This document shows, piece by piece, positions 33,768 to 43,434 of a stretch of DNA of 64,000 bases. The DNA lies in the NCBI RefSeq assembly GCF_022835675.1, contig NZ_BQUT01000005.1, forward strand, positions 62,001 to 126,000, in the 5' to 3' direction. Numbering within the stretch: the stretch's first letter is position 1; every line of letters begins with the position of its first letter. Below the pieces are notes generated by a model. It saw nothing but the letters and a program-made list of their open reading frames with translations. It had not been told where the DNA came from and ran no database searches. Origin of the DNA: Companilactobacillus sp. RD055328 (GTDB lineage Bacteria; Bacillota; Bacilli; Lactobacillales; Lactobacillaceae). Both the position numbers and the translations under genes were made by a program.

Positions 33768-34709
33768 ATGACAAAGATAATATTTATGGGAACTCCTAAT
33801 TTAGCGGCGACAGTTTTTAAAGGAATTATTGATGATGGTAATTATGAAGTGATTGCCGCTGTTACACAACCAGATAAACCAGTAGGACGTAAGAAGGTAT
33901 TACAACCAACTCCGGTTAAACAAGTAGCATTAGATAACGATATTCCTGTCTATCAACCGGAGAAACTATCAGGCAGTGATGAAATTAAGCAATTAATTGA
34001 ATTACATGCGGATGTTTTAGTAACTGCGGCTTATGGACAGTTTTTACCGATGAGTTTAATTGATTCAGTAGGAGCAGCTGTAAATGTTCATGGATCTTTA
34101 TTACCTAAGTATCGTGGTGGTGCACCAATTCAATGGTCAATTATGAATGGTGAAGAAAAAACTGGGATTACTATTATGTACATGGTTAAAGCTATGGATG
34201 CAGGAGACATGATAGCTAAAGCTGAAGTCAAAATAGAAGACGACGATACAGGGGATACGATGTTTGACAAGTTAAGTATTGTTGGACGTGATCTATTACT
34301 TAAGGTATTACCTGATATTGTAAATGGAACAAACGAACGAACACCACAAAATCAGGATGAAGCAACTATTTCACCTAATATATCAAAGGAACAAGAACAA
34401 ATTGATATTACTGATTCAGCAATAAATATTCATAATAAAGTTCGTGCACTTAATTCAAATCCTGGCGCCTATGCAATTATTAATGGGTTACACACAAAGA
34501 TATGGAGAACAGAAGTTATATCTGAAGAAAATAGTTTAGAGCCAGGTACCGTTATTGAAAGAACTAAGAAGAAACTTGTGATTGCTACCGGAGAATTTGC
34601 GTTAGCAATTAAAGAACTACAACCATCAGGGAAAAAATCGATGGATATTGCTTCGTATTTGAATGGTATAGGTCGTGAGATTGAGGTAGGTCAAAAGATA
34701 ATTGAATAA
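33768..34709 (+). CDS. fmt: Methionyl-tRNA formyltransferase
   Basis: A 313-residue enzyme that formylates initiator Met-tRNA using 10-formyl-THF. The N-terminal Rossmann-like formyltransferase domain has IFMGTPNLA and the active-site region NVHGSLLPKYRGGAPIQW with catalytic Asn and His. The C-terminal OB-fold (about 208-313) binds tRNA. TGAGG is six bases before the ATG. It overlaps rsmB by eight bases. Confidence 0.97.
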   Translation: MTKIIFMGTPNLAATVFKGIIDDGNYEVIAAVTQPDKPVGRKKVLQPTPVKQVALDNDIPVYQPEKLSGSDEIKQLIELHADVLVTAAYGQFLPMSLIDSVGAAVNVHGSLLPKYRGGAPIQWSIMNGEEKTGITIMYMVKAMDAGDMIAKAEVKIEDDDTGDTMFDKLSIVGRDLLLKVLPDIVNGTNERTPQNQDEATISPNISKEQEQIDITDSAINIHNKVRALNSNPGAYAIINGLHTKIWRTEVISEENSLEPGTVIERTKKKLVIATGEFALAIKELQPSGKKSMDIASYLNGIGREIEVGQKIIE

Positions 34710-36024
34710 TAATGCCAGATATATTGCTTTAAATATTTTAAACAGCGTCTTAATTAATGACGCATACTCTAATGTAGAAATTAATCGAGCAATTAATAAA
34801 GAAGAACTAAATTCTAAAGATATTGGCCTGATGACTAATATTGTTTACGGTGTATTGCAGAACAAGCTAACACTTGATTTTTACTTACAAGATTATCTTA
34901 AAGGTAAAAAAGTAGATCCTTGGGTAAATACATTGTTATTAATATCTATTTATCAAATGGAATTCTTAGATAAAGTACCTGATCGTGCAGTTATATATGA
35001 ATCTGTAGAAATTGCCAAAAGAAAAGGAAATCGTGGAATTAGCGGTTTTGTTAATGGAGTATTACGAAGCTATCAACGACAAGGACATAAAGATGTAAGT
35101 ATTATCCAAGACATTGATAATCAATTAAGTGTTAAACATAGTGTCCCTGTTTGGATTGTACGATTGTTAAAAGAACAACTTGGATTAGAAAAAACTAAAA
35201 GTATTCTTGAATCTCTTAATTATCCTTCTTCACTATCAATTCGTGTCAATACAAAAAAAATATCACGAAATGACTTGAAGTCTAAACTTTTAGATAAAGG
35301 AATAGAAACAATTGAAAGTGAAATATCACCTTTTGGGTTAGTTACTGATGATCATCGTGTGATTAATTCTTCAGAATTTAAAGAAGGTTTATATACGATT
35401 CAAGATGAAAGCTCGATGTTAGTTGCTCCTGCATTACAAGTAAAAGCTGATTCAATTGTTCTAGATGCTTGTGCAGCTCCTGGTGGGAAAACTACGCATA
35501 TTGCAAGTTTTCTTGATGAAAATCAGGGAGGATCGGTACTTGCTCTTGATATATATGATCATAAGCTTGATTTGATAAATCAAAATTCTGAGCGTTTAGG
35601 GATGTCAAAAATAATTAAAACACAAAATTTTGATGCTACTCATATTGAAGCTCTGGACCAAAAATTTGATCGAATCTTAATTGACGCACCGTGTTCAGGA
35701 CTAGGATTATTAAGGCGCAAACCTGAAATGCGTTATAACAAAACTAGTTCAGATATTTCTGAATTAATAGATATTCAAAGAAATATTTTAAATAGTGCTG
35801 CTGATTCTTTGAATATTGGTGGAATATTAGTTTATAGTACTTGCACGATTGTTGATGAAGAAAACTCACAACAAGTTCAGAACTTCTTAGATACTCATGA
35901 TAACTTTGAACAAGTTGATGTTTTAACATCGTTAGGAAATTCAGATGATAAAATGGTAAAATTATACCCAGATGATTATCAAACAGATGGATTTTTCATC
36001 AGCGCGATTAAAAGAACTAAGTAG
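34702..36024 (+). CDS. rsmB: 16S rRNA (cytosine-967-C5)-methyltransferase
   Basis: A 440-residue enzyme with an N-terminal NusB-like RNA-binding domain (about 1-135) and a C-terminal SAM methyltransferase domain. The SAM loop is DACAAPGGKTTHIA. The two catalytic Cys are in DAPCSGLG and YSTCTI. The start is TTG within the end of fmt and has only a distant AGG, so it may depend on coupling. The older name is sun. Confidence 0.95.
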   Translation: MNNNARYIALNILNSVLINDAYSNVEINRAINKEELNSKDIGLMTNIVYGVLQNKLTLDFYLQDYLKGKKVDPWVNTLLLISIYQMEFLDKVPDRAVIYESVEIAKRKGNRGISGFVNGVLRSYQRQGHKDVSIIQDIDNQLSVKHSVPVWIVRLLKEQLGLEKTKSILESLNYPSSLSIRVNTKKISRNDLKSKLLDKGIETIESEISPFGLVTDDHRVINSSEFKEGLYTIQDESSMLVAPALQVKADSIVLDACAAPGGKTTHIASFLDENQGGSVLALDIYDHKLDLINQNSERLGMSKIIKTQNFDATHIEALDQKFDRILIDAPCSGLGLLRRKPEMRYNKTSSDISELIDIQRNILNSAADSLNIGGILVYSTCTIVDEENSQQVQNFLDTHDNFEQVDVLTSLGNSDDKMVKLYPDDYQTDGFFISAIKRTK

Positions 36025-36035
36025 AGGATTATTTC

Positions 36036-36779
36036 ATGAAAACTGCATATTTAACTGATATCGGTAAAAAAAGGCAGTCAAATCAGGACTACGTTAATGT
36101 ATTCAAAAACACTCAAGGAGCTATACTAGGCCTTGTGGCAGATGGTATGGGTGGACATAGAGGCGGAGATGTTGCTTCTGATATGGCCGTTTCTCATATT
36201 GGACATGATTTTGAAAAGACAGAATTATCTAGTTTAGATACATTAAATAACTGGATAATGGCTGAATTAGAAAAAGAGAACAATCGGATTATTGAAGCTG
36301 CTAATCAATTTTCAGATCTTAACGGTATGGGAACGACGATGGTCGGCGTCATTATTTATGATGAGAAGATGTTAGTTGCTAATGTTGGTGATAGTCGTTG
36401 TTATTTATTACGAGATGATAAATTAACGCAATTAAGTTTTGATCATTCATTAGTGAATGAGTTGGTTGAGTCAGGTGAAATCAGTAAAGATGAAGCTCGT
36501 AATCACCCACAAAAAAATATTATTACGCAAACTCTTGGCGTTAATAATAAGGTTAAACCGGCTGCTAAAATATTTAATATACAACCAGATGACATGTTAT
36601 TACTTTGTTCAGATGGATTGACTAATATGGTATCTGAAAAGCAAATCAAAAAAACACTCACAAAAGACATATTGTTAGAAGATATGTGTAAAGAATTGAT
36701 AGATTATGCTAATGAGGGTGGCGGTTTAGATAACATTACGGCATTAATCATGCAAAATGTTTCAGGAAAGGAGGATTAA
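36036..36779 (+). CDS. stp: PP2C-type serine/threonine phosphatase (Stp/PrpC)
   Basis: A 247-residue metal-dependent phosphatase that reverses phosphorylation by PrkC. Metal-site Asp residues are in VADGMGGHRGGD, LCSDGLTN and GGLDNITALI, and the core also has NGMGTTMVG and VANVGDSRCYLL. AGAGG lies before the ATG. It is two bases upstream of prkC, the usual pairing. Confidence 0.96.
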   Translation: MKTAYLTDIGKKRQSNQDYVNVFKNTQGAILGLVADGMGGHRGGDVASDMAVSHIGHDFEKTELSSLDTLNNWIMAELEKENNRIIEAANQFSDLNGMGTTMVGVIIYDEKMLVANVGDSRCYLLRDDKLTQLSFDHSLVNELVESGEISKDEARNHPQKNIITQTLGVNNKVKPAAKIFNIQPDDMLLLCSDGLTNMVSEKQIKKTLTKDILLEDMCKELIDYANEGGGLDNITALIMQNVSGKED

Positions 36780-36781
36780 TC

Positions 36782-38656
36782 ATGCAAGAAGGATATTTAT
36801 TTGCAGGTAGATACAAGGTTCTGGGAACAATCGGTGAAGGTGGAATGGCTAATGTTTATTTAGCTGAAGACACAATCTTGCATCGAGAAGTTGCTGTGAA
36901 ATCATTACGACTAGATTTACGTGATGATAAGTCTATTCAAGAGCGTTTTAAACGTGAAGCAATCTCAACAAGTGAATTGTCTCATCCTAACATTGTTAAT
37001 GTTTTGGATGTGGGGGTTGATAACGGTAATCAGTTCATGGTTATTGAGTATGTCAAAGGAACTAATCTAAAAACTTATATTAGACAGAATTTCCCAATTC
37101 CATATCAACAAGTAATTGATATGATGGAGCAAATCATGTCAGCTGTTAAAGTAGCGCATGAACATAATATTGTTCATCGAGATTTGAAGCCAGAAAATAT
37201 TCTTGTTGATAATTTTGGTCGCGTAAAGGTATCAGATTTTGGAATTGCTCTTGCTCTTAGTGAGCGCTCAATCACGCAGACAAATGCTACACTAGGTTCT
37301 GTTTATTATATGTCACCCGAACAAACTCGCGGTAAAAAAGCTACTACCAAGTCTGATATTTACTCGTTGGGAATTATTCTTTACGAGATGCTGACTAAGC
37401 ACGTTCCATTTTCAGGTGATACTGCTGTTTCAGTTGCATTGAAACATTTTAGAACGCCAATGCCTTCAGCACGTGAAGTTGATCCAAGAATTCCTCAAGC
37501 CTTAGAAAATGTAATATTTAAGGCTACGGCTAAAGACCCTGAACAAAGATACAATACTGTCGTTGAAATGGCAGAAGATTTAAAAACAACGCTTTTATCA
37601 ACTAGAGCTAATGAGGAACGAGTAATTGTTGATGCACCGCAAGATTTGGCTGAAACTAAAGTTATGGACCCAATAGCTGATAATAAAAACGATGAAGAAG
37701 TAAATACTAAGAAAAAATCTAAAAAACGTCGTGCAATTATTATCAGTACAGTTATATTACTGATAGCATTAATCGCTGGAATCTTTTGGCTTAATAGTAA
37801 CAGTAGTGTAGCAGTTCCAAACGTTTCTAATTTGACCAAAAGTCAAGCTGAAGAAGCCATTTCTAGTAAAGGTCTAGAAATAGGTGATATTAAACAAGTT
37901 TATAGCGATACTGTTAAAAAAGGACGTGTAATCGATTCCGACCCAGAGTTTGGTACAAAAGTGAAAAATAATTCATCAATCGATCTTAAAATTAGTTTAG
38001 GACAGAAGAAGTATAAGATAGGTGATTATGTAGGTGAAGATTATTCAAGTATTAAAGAGAAACTTGAAGAAAAAGGTTTTACGGTAACTAAAAAAACTGT
38101 GTATTCAGAAAGCTATGATAAAGGAACTATTATTACTCAAAGCTTACCTGCTGGAGAACGTGTAGTTCCAAATAAAGAAACAATTGAGTTCGAAGTAAGT
38201 AAGGGAATTAACGAAGCTACAACGCCAATGACTATTGAGAACTTGGTTGGAAAGACAATAGAAGAAGCTAAGACCTATGTGGCAAGTAAGGGATATTCTT
38301 TAAGCATAAGTTATGATTATTCTGATACTGTTGATAAGGACAAAATAATTAGTCAAACGCCAGCTGGTGGTTCAAAACTTCTTAAAGGAAGCGTAATTTC
38401 AATTGTCGTTTCAAAGGGCGAAGATCCTGAAAAAGACCAAAAAACAACTCTTAATTATTTAGTTGGCTCAACTTTGGCGGATGCACAAGCAGAATCTGAA
38501 AAATATGCATTCGAACTTAACATTACATACGCAAATTCAGATACAGTTGCTAAGGATGTTGTTATAAGTCAAAGCCCGGATATTCCTAACGGCGGATCTA
38601 TTCAAATAAATAGAGGATCAGTTGTAACTATTGTTGTTTCAAAAGGTAAACAATAG
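36782..38656 (+). CDS. prkC: PASTA-domain serine/threonine protein kinase (PrkC/Stk)
   Basis: A 624-residue membrane kinase. The cytoplasmic kinase domain (about 1-270) has the glycine loop GEGGMANVY, the ATP Lys40 in VAVK, HRDLKPEN and DFG. A juxtamembrane basic stretch KKKSKKRR precedes one membrane segment (about 319-338). Four extracellular PASTA repeats follow (about 342-410, 410-478, 479-548 and 556-624). In the family the PASTA repeats bind muropeptides or lipid II, linking cell-wall state to growth and division. It is directly downstream of its phosphatase. Confidence 0.97.
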   Translation: MQEGYLFAGRYKVLGTIGEGGMANVYLAEDTILHREVAVKSLRLDLRDDKSIQERFKREAISTSELSHPNIVNVLDVGVDNGNQFMVIEYVKGTNLKTYIRQNFPIPYQQVIDMMEQIMSAVKVAHEHNIVHRDLKPENILVDNFGRVKVSDFGIALALSERSITQTNATLGSVYYMSPEQTRGKKATTKSDIYSLGIILYEMLTKHVPFSGDTAVSVALKHFRTPMPSAREVDPRIPQALENVIFKATAKDPEQRYNTVVEMAEDLKTTLLSTRANEERVIVDAPQDLAETKVMDPIADNKNDEEVNTKKKSKKRRAIIISTVILLIALIAGIFWLNSNSSVAVPNVSNLTKSQAEEAISSKGLEIGDIKQVYSDTVKKGRVIDSDPEFGTKVKNNSSIDLKISLGQKKYKIGDYVGEDYSSIKEKLEEKGFTVTKKTVYSESYDKGTIITQSLPAGERVVPNKETIEFEVSKGINEATTPMTIENLVGKTIEEAKTYVASKGYSLSISYDYSDTVDKDKIISQTPAGGSKLLKGSVISIVVSKGEDPEKDQKTTLNYLVGSTLADAQAESEKYAFELNITYANSDTVAKDVVISQSPDIPNGGSIQINRGSVVTIVVSKGKQ

Positions 38657-38688
38657 TGAACACTTAAAAGAAAAGAGTAGGTAATAAA

Positions 38689-39567
38689 TTGGCTGAAGGC
38701 AAAATAATTAGTTCAATTAGTGGATTTTACGACATATTGAGTAATGGTAAGGTTTATCGTACTCGTGCACGTGGCAATTTACGTAAGAAAAGTATTAAAC
38801 CAATAGTGGGCGATAATGTTGAATTTGACGATAACAAAGATCAACTGGGGTATCTGAATGATGTTTTGAAACGTAAAAATTCATTGATTAGACCACCTAT
38901 GGCCAATGTAGACCAAGCGATTGTTGTTACATCGTGTGTAGAGCCTGATTTTTCAGCGATTCTTCTGGATAAAATATTACTTAACTTAGAAAAAAATAAT
39001 ATTCATCCAATTATTTATATCTCAAAAGAAGATATTGCTGGCGATAAGCTAGATAAAGTCATGCCAATTATTAAGGAATATGACAAAGTCTATCCAGTTA
39101 TTTATGGAAGCACTGTTAATATAGATGATTTCTATGAGTTGTTTAAAGATAAAGTAACTGTTTTTACTGGTCAAACTGGTGCAGGGAAATCAACCTTGCT
39201 CAATCAGATAAAACCCGATTTAAATTTGGAAACTGCTGAAATATCTTCTACGTTAAATCGAGGGAAACATACCACTAGACAAGTTAACTTATTTAGTTTT
39301 AATGATGGGTTAATTGCTGATACACCAGGATTTTCATCAATTGATTTAAGAGAAATAAGTTTAGAAGATCTTCCTCAACTATACCCAGATTTTGTTAAAT
39401 ATTCTGATAAATGTAAGTTTAGAGGATGTACTCATATTAATGAACCAAGTTGTGCAGTTAAAGAAGAATTAGAAGCAGGAAATGTTTCAATTATTAGATA
39501 CAATGATTACAAAACAATAAGAAAAGAAATCGAAGCTAGAAAGCCGATTTATAAGAAGGAGAAATAA
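38689..39567 (+). CDS. rsgA: Ribosome small subunit GTPase RsgA
   Basis: A 292-residue circularly permuted GTPase that checks 30S maturation. An N-terminal OB-fold (about 1-65) precedes the GTPase domain, where the G4-like SKED comes before the P-loop TGQTGAGKSTLLN and DTPGFSS, the permuted order. A C-terminal zinc finger has C-x4-C-x-H-x5-C in CKFRGCTHINEPSC. The start is TTG with GAGTAGG upstream. Confidence 0.96.
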   Translation: MAEGKIISSISGFYDILSNGKVYRTRARGNLRKKSIKPIVGDNVEFDDNKDQLGYLNDVLKRKNSLIRPPMANVDQAIVVTSCVEPDFSAILLDKILLNLEKNNIHPIIYISKEDIAGDKLDKVMPIIKEYDKVYPVIYGSTVNIDDFYELFKDKVTVFTGQTGAGKSTLLNQIKPDLNLETAEISSTLNRGKHTTRQVNLFSFNDGLIADTPGFSSIDLREISLEDLPQLYPDFVKYSDKCKFRGCTHINEPSCAVKEELEAGNVSIIRYNDYKTIRKEIEARKPIYKKEK

Positions 39568-39569
39568 TT

Positions 39570-40214
39570 ATGAAAATAGCACCGTCAATTTTAAGCGCAG
39601 ATTTAATGAACATGGGAAGGGATGTTAAGGCGATTTCTGATGCCGGAGCAGACTTGATTCACGTTGATATTATGGATGGACACTTTGTTTCAAATATCAC
39701 ATTTGGAATGGGTATTATTAAATCTCTAAAAGAAACAACAGATGTACCTTTAGATGTTCATTTGATGATAGATCACCCAGAACCATACTTGAAAGATGCA
39801 GTAGAATTTGGAGCTGATATGGTTCTAATTCATGCTGAAGCAACTCCACATATTCATGGAGCTATCCAAACAATTCACAATTTAGGAGCTAAAGCAGGGG
39901 TAGTAATTAATCCCGGAACATCAGTAGAATCAATTCTTCCAATTCTTCCTATCGTTGACCAAGTTCTTGTAATGACTGTTAACCCTGGATTTGGAGGACA
40001 AAAATTCATTAAGGAAATGGCAAACAAGATTGCTCACCTTGATCAATTGCGTCAAACAAATAGTAATTGTAACTTTGAAATTGAAGTTGATGGTGGAGTT
40101 GACGACAAAACTATTAAATATTGTTTAGATGCTGGTGCTGATGTATTTGTTGCTGGATCATACGTATTTGGTGGAGATATTAAGCAACGTATTGATTCAT
40201 TAAGAATAGGCTAG
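39570..40214 (+). CDS. rpe: Ribulose-phosphate 3-epimerase
   Basis: A 214-residue TIM-barrel enzyme of the pentose phosphate pathway that interconverts ribulose 5-phosphate and xylulose 5-phosphate. APSILSAD, HVDIMDGHFV, DVHLMI, MTVNPGFGGQ and EVDGGVD hold the metal ligands and catalytic Asp residues. It starts two bases after rsgA, with AAGGAG upstream. Confidence 0.97.
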   Translation: MKIAPSILSADLMNMGRDVKAISDAGADLIHVDIMDGHFVSNITFGMGIIKSLKETTDVPLDVHLMIDHPEPYLKDAVEFGADMVLIHAEATPHIHGAIQTIHNLGAKAGVVINPGTSVESILPILPIVDQVLVMTVNPGFGGQKFIKEMANKIAHLDQLRQTNSNCNFEIEVDGGVDDKTIKYCLDAGADVFVAGSYVFGGDIKQRIDSLRIG

Positions 40215-40223
40215 GTTAAACTA

Positions 40224-40883
40224 ATGAAAGTAATTAATTTGTTGTTAGGTGGTCCTATCACTGAATATCCAAAACGATTACTTGAAAATCCTCAAAATAT
40301 TGAGGGAGACTGGATTGCTGCCGACCACGGTGCTAGTTATTTATTAAAAAAGGGTATTGTTCCTAAGTATACTGTTGGTGATTTTGATTCTAGTAGTAAT
40401 GCTGATTATCAAAATGTCGTTGATTCAAAATCTCACATAATTCAAGTTCCATCCGAGAAAGATTTTACGGATACACAACTTGCTTTAAATACTGTAATAG
40501 ATAACTTTGAATTTGATGAAATTCATTTATATGGTGCAACAGGTGGTAGAATTGATCATTTATTAGCTAATATATTTCTGGGAGTTTTACCTGAATATCA
40601 AAGTATTATCGAAAAAATTAAAATAATTGATGAAGATAATTTCATTGAATTTTTCAAACCTGGCATTAAAAAGGTAAAAAAAATAACCAATATGAAATAT
40701 ATTGGTTTTGTTACCTTGGGAATAGTGAATAATCTTAATTTGATTAATAGTAAATATCATCTAAATAATTATACTAATCAATTTGAAATAAGTTGGGCAA
40801 GTAATGAATTTATAGATGAATATATTGATTTTAACTTTGAATCGGGAACTGTAGTTGCCATTCAGAGTAAAGATCGCAAATAA
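40224..40883 (+). CDS. thiN: Thiamine pyrophosphokinase
   Basis: A 219-residue enzyme that makes thiamine diphosphate from thiamine and ATP. The N-terminal catalytic part has ADHGASYLL, VGDFDSS, EKDFTDTQLAL and GATGGRIDH; a C-terminal thiamine-binding beta domain follows. No ribosome site is obvious, so it is probably coupled to rpe. It ends the priA-thiN run at a strong hairpin. Confidence 0.94.
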   Translation: MKVINLLLGGPITEYPKRLLENPQNIEGDWIAADHGASYLLKKGIVPKYTVGDFDSSSNADYQNVVDSKSHIIQVPSEKDFTDTQLALNTVIDNFEFDEIHLYGATGGRIDHLLANIFLGVLPEYQSIIEKIKIIDEDNFIEFFKPGIKKVKKITNMKYIGFVTLGIVNNLNLINSKYHLNNYTNQFEISWASNEFIDEYIDFNFESGTVVAIQSKDRK

Positions 40884-40912
40884 AAAAGACTAGCATATGC
40901 TAGTCTTTTTTA
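40882..40912. terminator. Bidirectional intrinsic terminator between thiN and rpmB
   Basis: AAAAAAGACTAG and CTAGTCTTTTTT around CATATG. The twelve-base arms are identical to those at 556-590. Confidence 0.9.
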
Positions 40913-41098
40913 TTATACACGAGTAACTTTACCAGATTTAAGTGCACGAGCTGAAACCCATACACGTTTTGGCTTACCGTCTACTAAAATACGAACTTTT
41001 TGCAAGTTCGGCTTCCATGAACGTCTTGAAGAGTTCAAAGCATGAGAACGTTTGTTACCGAATGCAGTCTTACGACCTGTGATAAAATCTTTTGCCAT
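40913..41098 (-). CDS. rpmB: 50S ribosomal protein L28
   Basis: A 61-residue protein starting [20 protein letters not shown] and ending [14 protein letters not shown] (both standard L28). The ATG at 41098, nine bases after AGGAGG, is preferred to an in-frame ATG at 41107 that sits within that spacing. No zinc Cys pair is present. It stands alone on the minus strand, divergent from asp23-fakA, as in many Firmicutes. Confidence 0.96.
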   Translation of the reverse strand: MAKDFITGRKTAFGNKRSHALNSSRRSWKPNLQKVRILVDGKPKRVWVSARALKSGKVTRV

Positions 41099-41184
41099 GG
41101 GACACAACCTCCTTTGGCTATGTGTTTTCTTTTAAAATTTACTTAAATAATTTACCATATAGAAAAAATTATTACAAGTACCTG

Positions 41185-41202
41185 TAAAGGAAAATACCTT
41201 TA
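41185..41202. repeat. Inverted repeat in the rpmB/asp23 divergent region
   Basis: TAAAGG and CCTTTA separated by six A/T-rich bases. It lies among the upstream sequences of both divergent genes and could be an operator or a chance repeat. Confidence 0.35.
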
Positions 41203-41299
41203 AATCCAAAAAAAGTTCATAAAAACTATTTTAGTTTGCAATACTATGTTAAAATTTTCTTTGAATTATTACTTTTACTTTGTGGTAAAGGAGAAAATT

Positions 41300-41668
41300 A
41301 TGTCAGTTACTATTAATACAAAATACGGGAAAATTGATATTTCAAATGAAGTAATTGCTACTATCGTCGGTGGGGCTGCTACTGATATTTATGGTGTAGT
41401 TGGAATGGCAAGTAAGAATCAACTTCGTGATGGAGTTAATGATATCTTGCGTCGTGAAAACTACTCAAAAGGGATCGTAGTTAAACAAGCAGAAGGAAGT
41501 ATTATTGTTAATGTCAATATTGTTGTTGGATATGGCGTTAAAATTTCTGAAGTTGCTAAAAACGTTAAAGATAAAGTTAAATTTAATTTAGAAACAATGC
41601 TTGGGATGGATGCACAAGAAGTTAATGTTGTTGTCCAAGGCGTTAAAGTTATTGAAGAAGCTAAATAA
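41300..41668 (+). CDS. yloU: Asp23/Gls24 family protein (YloU type)
   Basis: A 122-residue protein with MSVTINTKYGKIDISNEVIA at the start and an Asp23 domain over its length. The ATG at 41300 after AAAGGAG is preferred to an earlier ATG at 41246, which has no ribosome site. It precedes fakA as in B. subtilis (yloU-yloV). Members are linked to envelope stress and to fatty acid or acetyl-CoA metabolism, but the molecular role is unclear. Confidence 0.9.
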   Translation: MSVTINTKYGKIDISNEVIATIVGGAATDIYGVVGMASKNQLRDGVNDILRRENYSKGIVVKQAEGSIIVNVNIVVGYGVKISEVAKNVKDKVKFNLETMLGMDAQEVNVVVQGVKVIEEAK

Positions 41669-41702
41669 TAAATGTTCTTATAACAATTAGGAGGACAATC
41701 TT

Positions 41703-43397
41703 TTGAGTCTTAAAGTTATTTCAAATAATGAATTTTCAGATATGATGCGCGTTGCGTCACGTAGATTAGGTGACAATGCAAAATTTGTTAATTCATTAAA
41801 TGTTTTTCCAGTTCCTGATGGGGATACAGGAACTAATATGAATCTAACATTCCAAAGTGGCTATAAAGCAGTTAATGAATCAAATATGAATACTGTTGGT
41901 GAATTAGCACAAGCACTTGCTAAAGGTTTGTTAATGGGAGCTCGTGGTAATTCGGGTGTTATTACCTCACAAATCTTTAGAGGCTTCTCTAAGAGCCTTG
42001 AAGGTAAAGATACAATAGATGCCAAGGATTTAGCTACTGCGTTCACAGATGGTGTTAAAACATCATATAAAGCGGTTATGAAACCTGTTGAAGGAACAAT
42101 CCTTACTGTTGCTCGTGTTGGTGCTGAATACGGTGAAGAAGCAGTTAAAGACAGTGACGATATTATTGTTTTATTAAAAGCTGTAATAGAGGGAGCTAGA
42201 AAAGCTTTAGCTTCTACTCCTGATTTATTACCAGTATTAAAAGAAGTCGGCGTTGTTGATTCAGGTGGTCAAGGTCTTGTATTTATCTATGAAGGATTCT
42301 TAGAAGGCTTAACTGGTGAAACTGCAAGTGTTGAGTATCAACCAGATACTGCCGAAATGGAAGAAATGGCTAATGCCACTCATCATCAATCTGTTCAAGG
42401 ACACTTCACTACTGAAGAAATCGTTAATGGTTACTGTACTGAAATGATGATTAACCTTGGTCAAAATCCAACTTCAAAAGATAAATTTGATTATGATGAA
42501 TTCCGTACTCATATCGGAGAACTAGGTGACTCTTCACTTGTTGTATCTGATGATGAAGTTGTAAAGGTTCATGTCCATACACAACATCCAGAAGCAGTGT
42601 TTAGCTACGGACATCGTTATGGAGATTTAGCCAAAATTAAGATTGATAATATGCGTATTCAACATGAAACAATTGTTGACGGAGATACATCTGAAGAGGA
42701 AAATGAAGCTCCTGTTGCTACAACAACAAAAGCTCCAGCTACAGATTATGGTGTAGTTGCTGTTGCCTCTGGTGATGGACTAAAAGAACTTTTTGAAAGT
42801 TTAGGCGTAACTTATGTCATTAGTGGTGGGCAAACAATGAATCCTTCTACAAATGACATCTTGCAAGCGATTGAAGCTACTAACGCTAAACAAGTGCTAA
42901 TCTTACCTAATAACGGAAATATTGTTATGGCTGCTAAGCAAGCTGTTGAAGTGAGTGAAGTTCCTGCTGCTGTTGTTGAATCAAAAACAATTGCTCAAGG
43001 AATGACATCATTATTATCATTTAATCCAGACGCCAGTCTTGAAGATAACAAAGAAAACATGACTGATTCACTATCAGCTGTTGTTTCTGGACAAATCACT
43101 AATGCTATTAGAGATACTGAAATTGACGGACTTAAGATTGTTAAAGGTCATTTCATGGGAATTGTTGATGGTAAAATTGTTACCGAAGATGCAGATTTAG
43201 AAAAAACTGCTATGAATATGGTTGACAAAATGATCGACGAAGAAAGTGAAATTATAACGATTCTTATTGGTGAAGATGGTAATGAAGATCAAGCCAATTC
43301 TATAGCTCAAAGCATAGAAGATAAATATCCTGATGTTGAAACAGAAATACATCAAGGAGATCAACCTGTATATCCATATCTAATTGCTGTAGAATAA
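41703..43397 (+). CDS. fakA: Fatty acid kinase subunit FakA (DhaK/DhaL type)
   Basis: A 564-residue protein that phosphorylates fatty acids held by a FakB protein. The DhaL nucleotide-binding domain (about 1-200) has NVFPVPDGDTGTNM with the Mg-binding Asp residues, and MGARGNSGVITSQ. A middle domain and a C-terminal DegV-like region (about 345-564) follow. The start is TTG with AGGAGG upstream. Its product feeds the PlsX/PlsY pathway, and plsX is two genes downstream. The B. subtilis name is yloV. Confidence 0.95.
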   Translation: MSLKVISNNEFSDMMRVASRRLGDNAKFVNSLNVFPVPDGDTGTNMNLTFQSGYKAVNESNMNTVGELAQALAKGLLMGARGNSGVITSQIFRGFSKSLEGKDTIDAKDLATAFTDGVKTSYKAVMKPVEGTILTVARVGAEYGEEAVKDSDDIIVLLKAVIEGARKALASTPDLLPVLKEVGVVDSGGQGLVFIYEGFLEGLTGETASVEYQPDTAEMEEMANATHHQSVQGHFTTEEIVNGYCTEMMINLGQNPTSKDKFDYDEFRTHIGELGDSSLVVSDDEVVKVHVHTQHPEAVFSYGHRYGDLAKIKIDNMRIQHETIVDGDTSEEENEAPVATTTKAPATDYGVVAVASGDGLKELFESLGVTYVISGGQTMNPSTNDILQAIEATNAKQVLILPNNGNIVMAAKQAVEVSEVPAAVVESKTIAQGMTSLLSFNPDASLEDNKENMTDSLSAVVSGQITNAIRDTEIDGLKIVKGHFMGIVDGKIVTEDADLEKTAMNMVDKMIDEESEIITILIGEDGNEDQANSIAQSIEDKYPDVETEIHQGDQPVYPYLIAVE

Positions 43398-43434
43398 CTG
43401 ACTGAGGTCAGTTATTTTTATTTTGAGGAAATTT

